The notes: generated by a model not told the origin, from the letters alone. A stretch of DNA of 45,887 nucleotides from Arenimonas malthae CC-JY-1 (GCF_000747075.1 NZ_AVCH01000063.1:1-45887), one strand, 5' to 3'; positions 1-8,710 are shown, numbered from the stretch's first letter. A program made the numbers and translations.

Positions 1-2
1 GC

Positions 3-650
3 CGGCCCGGTGCGGCCCGGGTCAGTTTCCGCACGGCCGGCGCCGGCCAGTCGCTGGCGGCGGCCGACGCCTCCGCCGGCGCCCGGGTCACGCGCGGCGC
101 GGTCTACAAGTACGAGCGCGACGGCGTGACGCACTACACCAATGTCCGCCCGGCCGGCAGCGGTGCGCAAATGCTGTTCAGCTACGTCGAGACCTGCTAC
201 GCCTGCGGCCTGCTGCCGGGCGTGGATTTCGGCACCGTGCGGCTCAACCTCGAGGCCTATTCGGGCGAGGTGAAGGCCGCCGCGCAGGAGTTCGGCGTGG
301 ACGAGGCCGTGGTGCGGGCGATCATCCACGCCGAATCGGCCTTCCGCCCGAACGCCGTGTCCCATGCCGGCGCCCAGGGCCTGATGCAGCTGATCCCGGC
401 CACGGCCAGCCGCTTCGGGGTGTCGGATGTGTTCGACCCCGCCCAGAACATCCGCGGCGGCGTGCAGTACCTGGCCTGGCTGCTCAAGCGCTACCAGGGC
501 AACCTGACCCTGGCGGCGGCCGGCTACAACGCCGGCGAGGGCGCGGTGGACCGCCATGGCGGCGTGCCGCCCTATGCCGAGACCCAGCGCTACGTCGAAC
601 GCGTCGGCCAGCTGGCCGACCGCTACCGCGGGGCCCTGGCGGCCCAGTGA
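3..650 (+). CDS. Lytic transglycosylase, DUF4124-SLT type (5' end outside window)
   Basis: This peptidoglycan lytic transglycosylase cleaves the MurNAc-GlcNAc bond in the periplasm. The frame is open to the left edge, so the start is missing and about 215 C-terminal residues are visible. An internal ATG-like start near 126 would cut through a DUF4124-like segment (VYKYERDGVTHYTNVRP), so the true start lies upstream. The SLT (family 1) domain follows, with the catalytic Glu in HAESAFRPNAVS, then GAQGLMQLIPATA and AGYNAGEGAV, which are the standard motif series. The next gene begins 134 nt downstream behind its own promoter, so this is probably a separate transcript. The class of enzyme is clear; the exact paralogue cannot be told without the N-terminus. 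Confidence 0.9.
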   Translation, partial: RPGAARVSFRTAGAGQSLAAADASAGARVTRGAVYKYERDGVTHYTNVRPAGSGAQMLFSYVETCYACGLLPGVDFGTVRLNLEAYSGEVKAAAQEFGVDEAVVRAIIHAESAFRPNAVSHAGAQGLMQLIPATASRFGVSDVFDPAQNIRGGVQYLAWLLKRYQGNLTLAAAGYNAGEGAVDRHGGVPPYAETQRYVERVGQLADRYRGALAAQ

Positions 651-680
651 GGCCCGCCGCGGGCAGTTGCCCCGCCGCCG

Positions 681-710
681 TTGTCGCTCTCGCGCCGCGT
701 CCGCTACAAT
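681..710 (+). promoter_or_regulatory. Candidate sigma70 promoter for petABC
   Basis: TTGTCG (681-686) and TACAAT (705-710) are separated by 18 nt and lie about 75 nt upstream of the petA start. It is the best hexamer pair in the gap. Inferred from sequence only. Confidence 0.5.
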
Positions 711-784
711 TGCGCGTCTTTGCCGGCCCGGTGGGCCGCGCATGTTGTCTTTCAGCCACTTAGCAAGAGTTTTCGGAGAGCCGG

Positions 785-1390
785 ATGGCTAACGAAGGGG
801 TCAACACGGGGCGTCGCCGCTTCCTGACTGCCAGCACCGCCGTGGTCGGCGCGGTGGGCGTGGGGTTCGCCGCGGTGCCGTTCATCAGTTCCTGGAAGCC
901 CAGCGCGCGGGCCCAGACGGCCGGCGCGCCGGTCGACGTCGACATCAGCAAGATCGACCTCGAGCCGGGCATGCGCATGATCGTGCAGTGGCGCGGCAAG
1001 CCGGTGTGGATCTTCAAGCGCACGCCCGAGCAGCTGGCCGCGTTGCCGGCGCTCAACGACCGCCTGCGTGACCCGAACTCGGACAACGCCGACCAGACGC
1101 CGGCCTTCGCCAAGAACGAGGGCCGTTCGATCAAGCCCGAGCTGGCCGTGATCGTCGGCATCTGCACCCACCTGGGCTGCTCGCCGAGCTACGTGCCCGA
1201 GCTGCAGCCGCAGGCCTTCGACAGCGAATGGCAGGGCGGCTTCTACTGCCCGTGCCACAACTCGCGCTTCGACCTGGCCGGCCGCGTGTTCCAGGGCGTG
1301 CCCGCCCCGTCGAACCTCGAGGTCCCGCCCTACCACTTCGTCGACGACAACCACCTCGTCGTGGGCATCGCGCCCGAGGGAGCCGCGTAA
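785..1390 (+). CDS. petA: Ubiquinol-cytochrome c reductase Rieske iron-sulfur subunit
   Basis: This is the Rieske subunit of the cytochrome bc1 complex, which passes electrons from ubiquinol at the Qo site to cytochrome c1. The 201-residue product begins with a twin-arginine-type anchor (GRRRFLTAST followed by a hydrophobic stretch), as expected for a protein folded around its cluster before export by Tat. The 2Fe-2S ligands are in CTHLGC (Cys127, His129) and CPCH (Cys155, His158), and Cys132/Cys157 form the usual disulfide. The ATG at 785 has GGAGAG just upstream. The stop overlaps the petB start (TAATG), so the genes are translationally coupled. Length and gene order fit the family. Confidence 0.97.
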   Translation: MANEGVNTGRRRFLTASTAVVGAVGVGFAAVPFISSWKPSARAQTAGAPVDVDISKIDLEPGMRMIVQWRGKPVWIFKRTPEQLAALPALNDRLRDPNSDNADQTPAFAKNEGRSIKPELAVIVGICTHLGCSPSYVPELQPQAFDSEWQGGFYCPCHNSRFDLAGRVFQGVPAPSNLEVPPYHFVDDNHLVVGIAPEGAA

Positions 1391-2637
1391 TGGCCAACAT
1401 GATCTCCCGCTCCGTCGAGGGCGTCGTGGGCTGGTTCAACGAGCGCACCCCCGGCCTGATCCCGGCGTACAAGAAGCACATGTCGGAGTACTACGCTCCG
1501 AAGAACTTCAACGTCTGGTACTACTTCGGTTCGCTGGCGATGCTGGTGCTGGTCAACCAGATCGTCACGGGCATCTTCCTGACGATGCACTACAAGCCGT
1601 CCGCCGCCGAGGCCTTCGCCTCGGTCGAGTACATCATGCGCGACGTCGAGTGGGGCTGGCTCATCCGCTACATGCACTCCACGGGCGCCTCGCTGTTCTT
1701 CGTGGTGGTGTACCTGCACATGTTCCGCGGCCTGATCTACGGCTCGTACCAGAAGCCGCGCGAACTGGTCTGGGTGCTGGGCGTGGTCATCTTCCTGGTG
1801 CTGATGGCCGAGGCCTTCATGGGCTACGTGCTGCCCTGGGGCCAGATGTCCTACTGGGGCGCGCAGGTGATCATCAACCTGTTCGGCGCCATCCCGGTGG
1901 TCGGCGTCGAGCTGACCGAGTGGATCCGCGGTGACTACCTGGTCGCCGACGCCACCCTCAACCGCTTCTTCGCCCTGCACGTCATCGCGCTGCCGCTGGT
2001 GCTGCTGCTGCTGGTCGTGCTGCACCTGGGCGCCCTGCACGAAGTGGGTTCGAACAACCCCGAGGGCGTGGACATCAAGAAGGTCAAGGACAAGGCCACC
2101 GGCAAGCCCGTGGACGGCATCCCCTTCCACCCGTACTACACGGTGAAGGACCTGTTCGGCGCCGGCTTCTTCCTGATGATCTTCGCCTTCATCGTGTTCT
2201 TCGCCCCGGCGATGGGCGGCTGGTTCCTGGAGTGGGACAACTTCATCGCCGCCGACCCGATGGTCACCCCGGCGCACATCAAGCCGGTGTGGTACTTCAC
2301 CCCGTTCTACGCGATGTTGCGCGCGATCCCCGACAAGCTGTTCGGCGTGATGGTGATGGGCGGCGCGGTGATGATCCTGTTCCTGCTTCCGTGGCTGGAC
2401 CGCTGCAAGGTCAAGTCCATCCGCTACCGCCCGATGCTGCACAAGGTGCTGGTTGCCCTGTTCTGCGTGGCCTTCGTCATCCTCGGCTGGCTCGGTGCGC
2501 AGTCGGGTTCGGACGCCCAGAAGCTGGTGGCCCAGGTCCTGACCGCCTTCTACTTCCTGTTCTTCATCACCATGCCGTTCTGGTCCGCCATGGGCCAGAC
2601 CAAGGCCGTTCCCGAGCGGGTGCCCTCGCATGACTAA
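1390..2637 (+). CDS. petB: Ubiquinol-cytochrome c reductase cytochrome b
   Basis: Cytochrome b is the membrane core of complex bc1 and carries hemes bL and bH and both quinone sites. The open frame runs upstream through petA, but the ATG at 1390, overlapping the petA stop, is the right start: the product then begins MANMISRSVEG and is 415 residues long, normal for bacteria. Heme ligand pairs are His96/His110 and His197/His212. The Qo motif reads PVWY instead of PEWY, a variant known from beta- and gammaproteobacteria. About eight hydrophobic segments are present. The last bases overlap the petC start. Confidence 0.97.
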   Translation: MANMISRSVEGVVGWFNERTPGLIPAYKKHMSEYYAPKNFNVWYYFGSLAMLVLVNQIVTGIFLTMHYKPSAAEAFASVEYIMRDVEWGWLIRYMHSTGASLFFVVVYLHMFRGLIYGSYQKPRELVWVLGVVIFLVLMAEAFMGYVLPWGQMSYWGAQVIINLFGAIPVVGVELTEWIRGDYLVADATLNRFFALHVIALPLVLLLLVVLHLGALHEVGSNNPEGVDIKKVKDKATGKPVDGIPFHPYYTVKDLFGAGFFLMIFAFIVFFAPAMGGWFLEWDNFIAADPMVTPAHIKPVWYFTPFYAMLRAIPDKLFGVMVMGGAVMILFLLPWLDRCKVKSIRYRPMLHKVLVALFCVAFVILGWLGAQSGSDAQKLVAQVLTAFYFLFFITMPFWSAMGQTKAVPERVPSHD

Positions 2638-3367
2638 GCTGCGCCTCATTGCCCTCCTGCTGGCCCTGGTGCCGGCGATCGGCCTGGCGGCCGGTGCCGG
2701 CCCGAAGCTCGAGACCTCGGGTACCGACCTCAGCGACAAGGCGTCGCTGCAGCGCGGCGCCGGCCTGTTCATGAACTACTGCGCCGGCTGCCATGCCCTG
2801 TCCATGCACCGCTATTCGCGGATCGCCTCGGACCTCGGCTTGAGCCCGGAGCTGGTGGAACAGAACCTGATGCCGGCCCACGCCAAGATCGGCGAGAACA
2901 TCAACACCGGCATCAACACCGGCGACGGCAACGCCTGGTTCGGCAAGGCCGCGCCCGACCTGAGCCTGATCGCGCGCGCCAAGCTCGGCGGCCCGGACTA
3001 CGTGTACTCGTACATCAAGGGCTTCTACATCGACGAGTCCCGCCCGCTGGGCTGGAACAACACGGTGTTCCCGGGCGCCTCGATGCCGAACGTGCTGTGG
3101 GACCTGCAGGGCATCCAGCGCCCGGTCTACGACCAGGGCGCCGACGGCCAGAGCCACATCACCCGCCTCGAGCTTTCCAGCCCGGGCCGGCTGAGCCCGG
3201 AGGAATTCGACCGGGTGGCCCGCGACATCAGCGCCTTCCTGCAGTACGTGGCCGAGCCGGCCGCGCTCAAGCGCGAGTCGGTCGGCGTCTGGGTGCTGCT
3301 GTTCCTGGCTTTCTTCACGTTCATCGCCTACCTGCTGAAGCTGGAATACTGGCGCGACGTGCACTGA
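2630..3367 (+). CDS. petC: Ubiquinol-cytochrome c reductase cytochrome c1
   Basis: Cytochrome c1 accepts electrons from the Rieske protein and hands them to a soluble or membrane-bound cytochrome c. The 245-residue product has an N-terminal signal peptide (LIALLLALVPAIGLAAG), a single heme c motif CAGCH at residues 51-55, a candidate Met axial ligand in GASMPNVLW, and a C-terminal anchor (VWVLLFLAFFTFIAYLL) with a short cytoplasmic tail, the normal topology of c1. The ATG overlaps the end of petB by 8 nt. A strong intrinsic terminator 25 nt after the stop ends the petABC operon. Confidence 0.97.
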   Translation: MTKLRLIALLLALVPAIGLAAGAGPKLETSGTDLSDKASLQRGAGLFMNYCAGCHALSMHRYSRIASDLGLSPELVEQNLMPAHAKIGENINTGINTGDGNAWFGKAAPDLSLIARAKLGGPDYVYSYIKGFYIDESRPLGWNNTVFPGASMPNVLWDLQGIQRPVYDQGADGQSHITRLELSSPGRLSPEEFDRVARDISAFLQYVAEPAALKRESVGVWVLLFLAFFTFIAYLLKLEYWRDVH

Positions 3368-3392
3368 TATCCCCCGGGAAATCAGTAACTTG

Positions 3393-3421
3393 GGGCCGCC
3401 TTCGGGCGGCCCTTCGTTTTT
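3393..3421 (+). terminator. Intrinsic terminator of petABC
   Basis: GGGCCGCC (3393-3400), a TTCG tetraloop and GGCGGCCC (3405-3412) form an 8-bp GC stem, followed by TTCGTTTTT. Confidence 0.9.
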
Positions 3422-3520
3422 CCCGGGCCGCCGGCTTGCGGGAAACCGGCCGTTTCGGGCAGGGTTAAGCCTTCACGACGACCGCCGGCAGGGGCTGGCG
3501 GCGCCCTGGGGGATCCCTTG

Positions 3521-4156
3521 ATGGCAGCCAGTCCGCGTATCCGCAACGCCCTGACCCTGTTTTCCGCCCGAGATTGCGTCGTATGCCACCGCGTCAGGCT
3601 GGTGCTGGCGGCCAAGGGCGTCACCTACGAGCTGGTGCCGGTGGACCCGGCCAGCCCGCCGGAAGACCTGGTGGACCTCAACCCCTACCACTCGGTGCCC
3701 ACCCTGGTGGATCGCGACCTGGTGCTCTATGCCGCCTCGGTGGTGTCCGAGTACCTCGACGAACGCTACCCGCACCCGCCCCTGATGCCGGTCGACCCGC
3801 TGTCGCGCGCCCGCCTGCGCCTGGCCATGCTGCGCCTGGAGCACGAATGGGTGCCGCACGTGCAGGCGGTGCAGCACGGCACCAAGGCCCAGGCCGACGC
3901 CGGCCGCAAGCGCCTGAAGGAACTGCTGCTGGCCTCGCTGCCGCTGTTCAAGGCCTCGAAGTTCTTCCTGAACCCGGAAATGAGCCTGGCCGACTGCGCC
4001 ATCGCGCCCATCATCTGGCGGCTGCCGGCGCTGGGCGTGCAGTTGCCCAAGGAAGCCAAGCTCATCGAGGACTACGGCAACCGCATCTTCCGCAATCCCG
4101 CCTACCTGCGTAGCCTTACGCCCGAAGAAAAGGCGCTGCGCGAACTCCCTCAATGA
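3521..4156 (+). CDS. sspA: Stringent starvation protein A (GST-fold RNA polymerase-associated protein)
   Basis: SspA is a glutathione S-transferase-fold protein that binds RNA polymerase and alters promoter choice in starvation and stress; it has no proven GST activity in E. coli. The 211-residue product has an N-terminal thioredoxin-like half (LFSARDCVVCHRVRLVL, then HSVPTLVDRDLVLYAASVV with the cis-Pro loop) and a helical C-terminal half. A TTG lies one codon before the ATG at 3521; ATG is preferred. The position directly after petABC and before sspB, with which it overlaps by 4 nt, is the common gammaproteobacterial arrangement and supports the name. Confidence 0.93.
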   Translation: MAASPRIRNALTLFSARDCVVCHRVRLVLAAKGVTYELVPVDPASPPEDLVDLNPYHSVPTLVDRDLVLYAASVVSEYLDERYPHPPLMPVDPLSRARLRLAMLRLEHEWVPHVQAVQHGTKAQADAGRKRLKELLLASLPLFKASKFFLNPEMSLADCAIAPIIWRLPALGVQLPKEAKLIEDYGNRIFRNPAYLRSLTPEEKALRELPQ

Positions 4157-4575
4157 CCGAAAGCACGACCCGCATGGGTTCCAACCGCCCCTACCTGCTG
4201 CGGGCCCTCAACGAGTGGATCAACGACAACGGGATGACACCCTACCTGCTGGTGGATGCCGGCCGGGACGGGGTGCAGGTTCCTGCGTCTTCGGTGAAGG
4301 ACGGGCGGGTGGTGCTCAACATCGCCCCGCGCGCCGTCGCCCACCTGGCCATCGACAACCACGAGGTGCGCTTCATGGCGCGCTTCGGCGGCGTCAGCCA
4401 GTCGGTGATCGTGCCGGTGTCGGCGGTGATGGCGATCTACGCCCAGGAAACAGGGCAGGGCATGATGCTGCCCGACGATGGCGGTTCGATCGACGACGAC
4501 GGCCCGGAGCCGCCGTCGGGTCCGGACACGGGCGGCGAGCCGCCGCGCCGCAGCCACCTGCGCGTGGTGAAGTAA
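4153..4575 (+). CDS. sspB: ClpXP protease specificity-enhancing factor
   Basis: SspB is the adaptor that binds the ssrA tag on stalled-ribosome products and delivers them to ClpXP. The 140-residue product has the conserved N-terminal fold (RPYLLRALNEWINDNGMTPY, then VVLNIAPRAVAHLAI and RFGGVSQSVIVPVSAVMAIY). An acidic, proline-rich linker follows, and a short basic-hydrophobic tail ending HLRVVK matches the ClpX-binding tail of known SspB proteins. It overlaps sspA by ATGA. No terminator is evident before the convergent DUF3301 gene. Confidence 0.95.
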   Translation: MTESTTRMGSNRPYLLRALNEWINDNGMTPYLLVDAGRDGVQVPASSVKDGRVVLNIAPRAVAHLAIDNHEVRFMARFGGVSQSVIVPVSAVMAIYAQETGQGMMLPDDGGSIDDDGPEPPSGPDTGGEPPRRSHLRVVK

Positions 4576-4581
4576 GCCCGC

Positions 4582-4911
4582 TCAGTCGAGCGCGGGGCCC
4601 GCGGGCCCCGGCGGCATCGGCCCGGCCAGGGCGCGCAGCTGGCGACCGTGCAGCACGATCCGACCGGCATGGCGGTCTTCGCCGCCGGTGGAATATTCGA
4701 AGCCGAAGTGGCGCTCCAGGCCCAGCCAGCCGTCCGGCCCGCGCCGCACCCGGATGGCGAGCAGGTGCACGCTCTGGTCCAGCCATTGCACGCCGGCGCG
4801 CGCACAGGCCCGCTGTCCGATGACAGTGGCGGTTTCCGCCGCGGCGCGGCCGGCGAACCAGAACACCAGCAGGCCCATGGCCAGCGCGGAAACGATCAGG
4901 GTCGAGAGCAT
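4582..4911 (-). CDS. DUF3301 family membrane-anchored protein
   Basis: This is a 109-residue protein of unknown function. It has one N-terminal membrane segment (MLSTLIVSALAMGLLVFWFAG split by few polar residues) and then a soluble domain with the DUF3301 pattern: ACARAGVQWLDQSV, LRR-like basic strand, RHFGFEYSTGGEDRHAGR and GRQLRALAGP. An upstream in-frame start at 4944 would add 11 residues, including prolines and charges before the membrane segment; the Met at 4911 is preferred. The gene converges on sspB with a gap of 6 nt. The family call rests on recognisable motifs; the function is not known. Confidence 0.75.
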   Translation of the reverse strand: MLSTLIVSALAMGLLVFWFAGRAAAETATVIGQRACARAGVQWLDQSVHLLAIRVRRGPDGWLGLERHFGFEYSTGGEDRHAGRIVLHGRQLRALAGPMPPGPAGPALD

Positions 4912-5034
4912 GGGTGCAGTGTGGGGACGCTTCGGCCGGCCCACAAGCCGCCCCCTGCCCGCAGTGCCTTCACATGGCTAAGATAGTCCCCGGACCTTGG
5001 CCGGACGGCCACGCCGATTCGCAGGAGAGCGAAG

Positions 5035-5835
5035 ATGAAACTGGTGTTTCCCAATGGCGAACATGCGCAGGTGCTGCTCAGCCACGGCGTGAACCGCATC
5101 GGCTCCGGCGCGGAAGGCGCCGTGGTGCTGTCCGAGCCCGGCATCGCGCCGCTGCACTGCGAGATCCACGTCACCGGCACCGGCGCCAACCTGCAGGTGC
5201 CCGCGGGCGGCGGCGCGGTGACGGTGAACGGCAAGCCGGTGGCCGACATCATGGCGCTGCGCGCCGGCGACCAGATCGGCATCGGTCCGGTGGTGGCGCG
5301 TTTTGCCATCGTCGAGGCCGCGCGCGCGGTTTCGGCGCCTTCGGCGTCCGCCTCGGCCGAGGAAGACACCGGTGCCACCCGCGTGCGCATGGCGGTGCCC
5401 AAGTACGTGCTGCGCGGCGTGTCCGGCGCGGTGTTCGGCAAGGTGTTCCCGGTGACCGGGCCGGTGGTGATCGGCCGCGCCGCGGAAGCCGACATTTCCG
5501 TGCAGGCCGACGAGATCTCGCGCCGCCACGCCCTGGTCAAGCCGACGCCGGACGGCGTGTCGGTCGAGGACCTGGGTTCCTCCAACGGCACCTTCATCAA
5601 CGGCAAGCACGTGCAGCAGGGCTTCCTGAAGGCCGGCGACGAGCTGCGCCTGGATGCCGTGCGTTTCATCCTGGTGGCGCCCGGCATGGAAATGGCGCAG
5701 CAGACCACGCGCCTGGCCACGCCGGAGGCCGCGCCCGCCGCGACCGGTGGCGGCGGCGTCAGCAAGTGGGTGCCGATCATGCTTACCGCCGCGGCGGTGC
5801 TGGTGATCGTGGCGCTGGTGCTCAGCCGCGGCTGA
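5035..5835 (+). CDS. Tandem FHA-domain protein with C-terminal membrane anchor
   Basis: The 266-residue product has two forkhead-associated modules. The first (about residues 10-95) keeps the fold pattern but lacks the canonical GR..SRRH..NGT signature: it reads NRIGSG, then APLHCEIHV, then TVNGKPV. The second (about 130-210) is canonical, with VIGRAAEADI, ISRRHALV and GSSNGTFING, the residues that bind phosphothreonine. A Thr/Gln-rich linker leads to a C-terminal hydrophobic segment (about 245-263), so the FHA domains should face the cytoplasm on a tail anchor. No Ser/Thr kinase or phosphatase gene is adjacent, so the partner is unknown. GGAGAGCGAAG upstream provides a ribosome site. Confidence 0.85.
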   Translation: MKLVFPNGEHAQVLLSHGVNRIGSGAEGAVVLSEPGIAPLHCEIHVTGTGANLQVPAGGGAVTVNGKPVADIMALRAGDQIGIGPVVARFAIVEAARAVSAPSASASAEEDTGATRVRMAVPKYVLRGVSGAVFGKVFPVTGPVVIGRAAEADISVQADEISRRHALVKPTPDGVSVEDLGSSNGTFINGKHVQQGFLKAGDELRLDAVRFILVAPGMEMAQQTTRLATPEAAPAATGGGGVSKWVPIMLTAAAVLVIVALVLSRG

Positions 5836-5856
5836 ATCCGCGGCTGTCGCCTGCCT

Positions 5857-6711
5857 TCAGGGCGGCGGGTCGCCGAGGCGCATCGACAGGTCGAGCGCCT
5901 GCACGTGCTTGGTCAGCGCGCCGATGGAAACATAGTCCACGCCGATGCCGGCGATGGCGCGCAGGCGTTCCAGCGTCACGCCGCCCGACACTTCCAGCGG
6001 CGTGCGGCCCGCGGCGCGGCGCACCGCCTCGCGCAGGTCGGCTTCGCTGAAATCGTCCACCAGGATGCGGTCGCAGCCGGCGGCCAGGGCCTGGTCGAGT
6101 TCGTCCAGCGATTCCACTTCGATGATCAGCGGCAGCGCCGGGTGCCGCGCACGCGCGGCCGCGGCCGCCGCGGCGATCGAGCCGGCGGCGTGGATGTGGT
6201 TTTCCTTCAGCATCACCGCGTCGTACAGGCCCATGCGGTGGTTGCTGCCACCGCCGGCGCGCACCGCGTATTTCTGGGCCTGGCGCAGGCCGGGCAGGGT
6301 CTTGCGGGTGTCGAGCACGCGGGTGCGGCTGCCGGCCACCGCGGCGACGCATTCGGCGGTGCGGCTGGCGGTGGCGGAAAGCGTCTGCAGGAAATTCAGG
6401 GCCGGGCGCTCGGCGCTCACCAGCGCGCGCGAACGGCCGGTGATCGTCACCAGCACGGTGCCGGCGGCCACGGCCTGGCCCTCGCCCACGCGCCAGTCGA
6501 GCCGCGCGTTCGGGTCCAGCGCCAGGAAGCAGGCGTCGAACCAGGGGCGGCCGGCGATGACGCCCGCTTCCTTGGCGATGACGTAGGCGCGGGCGGGTTC
6601 GTCGGGCAGCAGGTCGGCGGTGGCGTCGCCCGGGCCGATGTCCTCGGCCAGGGCGCGCGCGACGTCGGCGGCCACCACGTCGGCCGGCGGCGGGGTCAGC
6701 GGCTCGGCCAT
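5857..6711 (-). CDS. nadC: Nicotinate-nucleotide pyrophosphorylase (carboxylating)
   Basis: NadC (quinolinate phosphoribosyltransferase) converts quinolinate and PRPP to nicotinate mononucleotide, CO2 and PPi in de novo NAD synthesis. The 284-residue product has the family features: DIGPGDATADLL near the N-terminus, LNFLQTLSATASRT, TRKTLPGLRQAQKYAVRAGG, HRMGLYDAVMLKENHI and a C-terminal VSGGVTLERL phosphate-binding loop. The start codon lies 2 nt after the stop of the upstream Trm112-like gene (ATG at 6711), so the two are co-transcribed. It converges on the FHA gene with a 21-nt gap. Confidence 0.96.
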   Translation of the reverse strand: MAEPLTPPPADVVAADVARALAEDIGPGDATADLLPDEPARAYVIAKEAGVIAGRPWFDACFLALDPNARLDWRVGEGQAVAAGTVLVTITGRSRALVSAERPALNFLQTLSATASRTAECVAAVAGSRTRVLDTRKTLPGLRQAQKYAVRAGGGSNHRMGLYDAVMLKENHIHAAGSIAAAAAAARARHPALPLIIEVESLDELDQALAAGCDRILVDDFSEADLREAVRRAAGRTPLEVSGGVTLERLRAIAGIGVDYVSIGALTKHVQALDLSMRLGDPPP

Positions 6712-6712
6712 G

Positions 6713-6979
6713 TCAGCGCGGGAAATCGGCGACCTGGGCGGTGGCGATGGCTTCGTCGGCCAGCAGCACCGGGATGCCGTCGTCGATGCGGTAGGCGGTG
6801 CGGCGGTCGCGCGTCACCAGGCCTTCCGACAGCGGTTCGGCCTGCGGGCTGCCGTCGGCCCGGGTGACGCCGCCGGCGGCGATGGCCCGGTTCAGGGCCT
6901 CGAGGTCGGCGGCGGCCAGCAGGGCCAGGGGCTGTTTGCTGGCCGGGCAGCAGAGGATGTCGAGCAGTTTGCGGTCCAT
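6713..6979 (-). CDS. Trm112 family (YcaR-like) small protein
   Basis: The 88-residue product starts MDRKLLDILCCPASKQPL and ends with YRIDDGIPVLLADEAI, both typical of the Trm112/YcaR family. In eukaryotes Trm112 activates methyltransferases; the bacterial role is unclear. Only the CCP pair of cysteines is present, so a full zinc site is not evident. The frame is open up to 7033, overlapping the purE start region, but the Met at 6979 matches the family N-terminus. It is co-transcribed with nadC and divergent from purE. Confidence 0.85.
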   Translation of the reverse strand: MDRKLLDILCCPASKQPLALLAAADLEALNRAIAAGGVTRADGSPQAEPLSEGLVTRDRRTAYRIDDGIPVLLADEAIATAQVADFPR

Positions 6980-7014
6980 GGGAAACGCCGGTGTCCGGGC
7001 TGGGAGCTTGGGTC

Positions 7015-7020
7015 TAGAAT
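7015..7020 (+). promoter_or_regulatory. Candidate -10 element upstream of purE
   Basis: TAGAAT lies 24 nt before the purE ATG in the divergent gap with the Trm112-like gene. I see no good -35. No PurR operator was recognised. Confidence 0.3.
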
Positions 7021-7044
7021 AGCCTTTTGCCAAAGCCGCCCGCC

Positions 7045-7551
7045 ATGAACCAAGCCGCCGTAGCCCCGCTGGTCGGGGTCGTCATGGGTTCCCGGTCCGA
7101 CTGGGAGACGATGCAGCACGCCGTCGCCCGCCTGGAAAAACTGGGCGTGCCGCACGAAGTGCGGGTCGTTTCCGCGCACCGCACGCCGGACCTGCTGGCC
7201 GAATACGCCAAGGCCGCCGAAGGCCGCGGCCTGCGCGCGATCATCGCCGGCGCCGGCGGCGCGGCGCACCTGCCGGGCATGATCGCGGCGATGACGCCGG
7301 TGCCCGTGCTGGGCGTGCCGGTGCAGAGCAAGGCGCTCAACGGCCTCGATTCGCTGCTTTCGATCGTGCAGATGCCGGCCGGCGTGCCGGTGGCCACCTT
7401 CGCCATCGGCGTGGCGGGCGCGGCCAATGCCGGCCTGTTCGCCGCCGCGCTGTTGGCGGCCGACCACCCGGCGGTGCGCGAGGCGCTGGCGAAGTTCCGC
7501 GCCGAACAGACCCGCGACGTGCTCGAGCACGCGGACCCGCGCCAGCCATGA
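7045..7551 (+). CDS. purE: N5-carboxyaminoimidazole ribonucleotide mutase (class I PurE)
   Basis: PurE moves the carboxylate of N5-CAIR to C4 to give CAIR in de novo purine synthesis. The 168-residue product shows the class I motifs: [16 protein letters not shown] (with the catalytic SDW region), VVSAHRTPD and [14 protein letters not shown]. The Met at 7045 is chosen; a TTG at 7027 would add only PKPPA before it. The stop overlaps the purK start (ATGA at 7548), so the pair is coupled, as expected because PurK makes the PurE substrate. Confidence 0.96.
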   Translation: MNQAAVAPLVGVVMGSRSDWETMQHAVARLEKLGVPHEVRVVSAHRTPDLLAEYAKAAEGRGLRAIIAGAGGAAHLPGMIAAMTPVPVLGVPVQSKALNGLDSLLSIVQMPAGVPVATFAIGVAGAANAGLFAAALLAADHPAVREALAKFRAEQTRDVLEHADPRQP

Positions 7552-8693
7552 CCACCGTCGGCATCCTCGGCGGCGGGCAGCTGGCCCGCATGATGGCGCT
7601 GTCGGGCGCGCCGCTCGGCCTGCGATTCCTGGTGCTCGACTCCACCGCCGACGCCTGCGCCGCGCAGTTCGCGCCGCTGCTGCAGGCCGACTACCGCGAC
7701 GAGGCCGGCCTGGCCGAATTCGCCCGCCGCGTGGACGTGGCCACCTTCGATTTCGAGAACGTGCCCGCCGAAAGCGCGCGCTGGCTGGCCGAGCGCGTGC
7801 CGGTGTTCCCGAACCCGCGCGCGCTGGCCGTGGCCCAGGACCGGCTGGCGGAAAAGACGCTGTTCCAGGAACTCGGCATCCCGGTGCCGGAGTTCGCCGC
7901 CATCGATTCGCGCGAAGGGCTCGACGCCGCGCTCGCGCGCATCGGCACGCCCTGCATCCTCAAGACCCGGCGCCTGGGCTATGACGGCAAAGGCCAGTTC
8001 CGCCTTCGCTCGCCGGCCGACGCCGATGCCGCCTGGGCCGCGCTCGGCGCGCAGGCGGGCACGGTGGGCCTGATCCTCGAGGGTTTCGTCGCTTTCCAGC
8101 GCGAGTTGTCGGTGGTGGCCGTGCGCGGCCGCGACGGCGAGCTGCGCACCTGGCCGCTCACCGAGAACTGGCACGAGGACGGCATCCTTTCCGCCAGCCT
8201 GGCGCCGGCCAGCGCCGGTGCCGAGTTGGAATCGCAGGCGCTGGCCACCGCGCGCCGCGTGGCGGAGGCGCTCGATTACGTCGGCGTGTTCGCGCTCGAG
8301 CTGTTCCTCAAGGACGGCGTGCTGATGGCCAACGAGATGGCGCCGCGCGTGCACAACTCCGGCCACTGGACCATCGAGGGCGCCGAGACCTCGCAGTTCC
8401 AGAACCACTTGCGCGCCGTGCTGGGCCTGCCGCTGGGCAGCACCCGCGCCATCGGCCACAGCGTCATGCTCAACTGGATCGGCGCCATGCCCGAGGCCGC
8501 GCCGGTGCTGGCCGAAGCCGGCGGCCACTGGCACGACTACGGCAAGTCGCCGCGCGAAGGCCGCAAGGTCGGCCACGCCACGCTGCGGGCCGACAGCCCG
8601 GCGGAGCTGGCCGCGGCGCTGGCGCGCGTGGGCAAGGCCCTGGGCCGCGGCGCGCAGGTCGCGCCCCCCGTCGCCCGCCTGCAGGGCGGCTGA
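7548..8693 (+). CDS. purK: N5-carboxyaminoimidazole ribonucleotide synthase
   Basis: PurK is an ATP-grasp enzyme that carboxylates AIR with bicarbonate to N5-CAIR. The 381-residue product begins with the nucleotide-binding [16 protein letters not shown], has the ATP-grasp lysine loop ([16 protein letters not shown]), [13 protein letters not shown], and the metal-binding [23 protein letters not shown] segment of the family. It is coupled to purE by an ATGA overlap. The gene converges on the ABC ATPase gene with 17 nt between stops. Confidence 0.96.
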   Translation: MTTVGILGGGQLARMMALSGAPLGLRFLVLDSTADACAAQFAPLLQADYRDEAGLAEFARRVDVATFDFENVPAESARWLAERVPVFPNPRALAVAQDRLAEKTLFQELGIPVPEFAAIDSREGLDAALARIGTPCILKTRRLGYDGKGQFRLRSPADADAAWAALGAQAGTVGLILEGFVAFQRELSVVAVRGRDGELRTWPLTENWHEDGILSASLAPASAGAELESQALATARRVAEALDYVGVFALELFLKDGVLMANEMAPRVHNSGHWTIEGAETSQFQNHLRAVLGLPLGSTRAIGHSVMLNWIGAMPEAAPVLAEAGGHWHDYGKSPREGRKVGHATLRADSPAELAAALARVGKALGRGAQVAPPVARLQGG

Positions 8694-8710
8694 TCCCCCG
8701 CGGGAACGCG

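Noticed and set aside
4593-4608. Palindrome GGGGCCCGCGGGCCCC near the sspB/DUF3301 junction as a terminator
   Set aside because: It lies within the 3' coding part of the DUF3301 gene and has no T run on either side.
5823-5834. Palindrome CAGCCGCGGCTG at the end of the FHA gene as an operator or terminator
   Set aside because: It is short and GC-rich, overlaps the last codons and has no T run; such palindromes are expected at this GC content.
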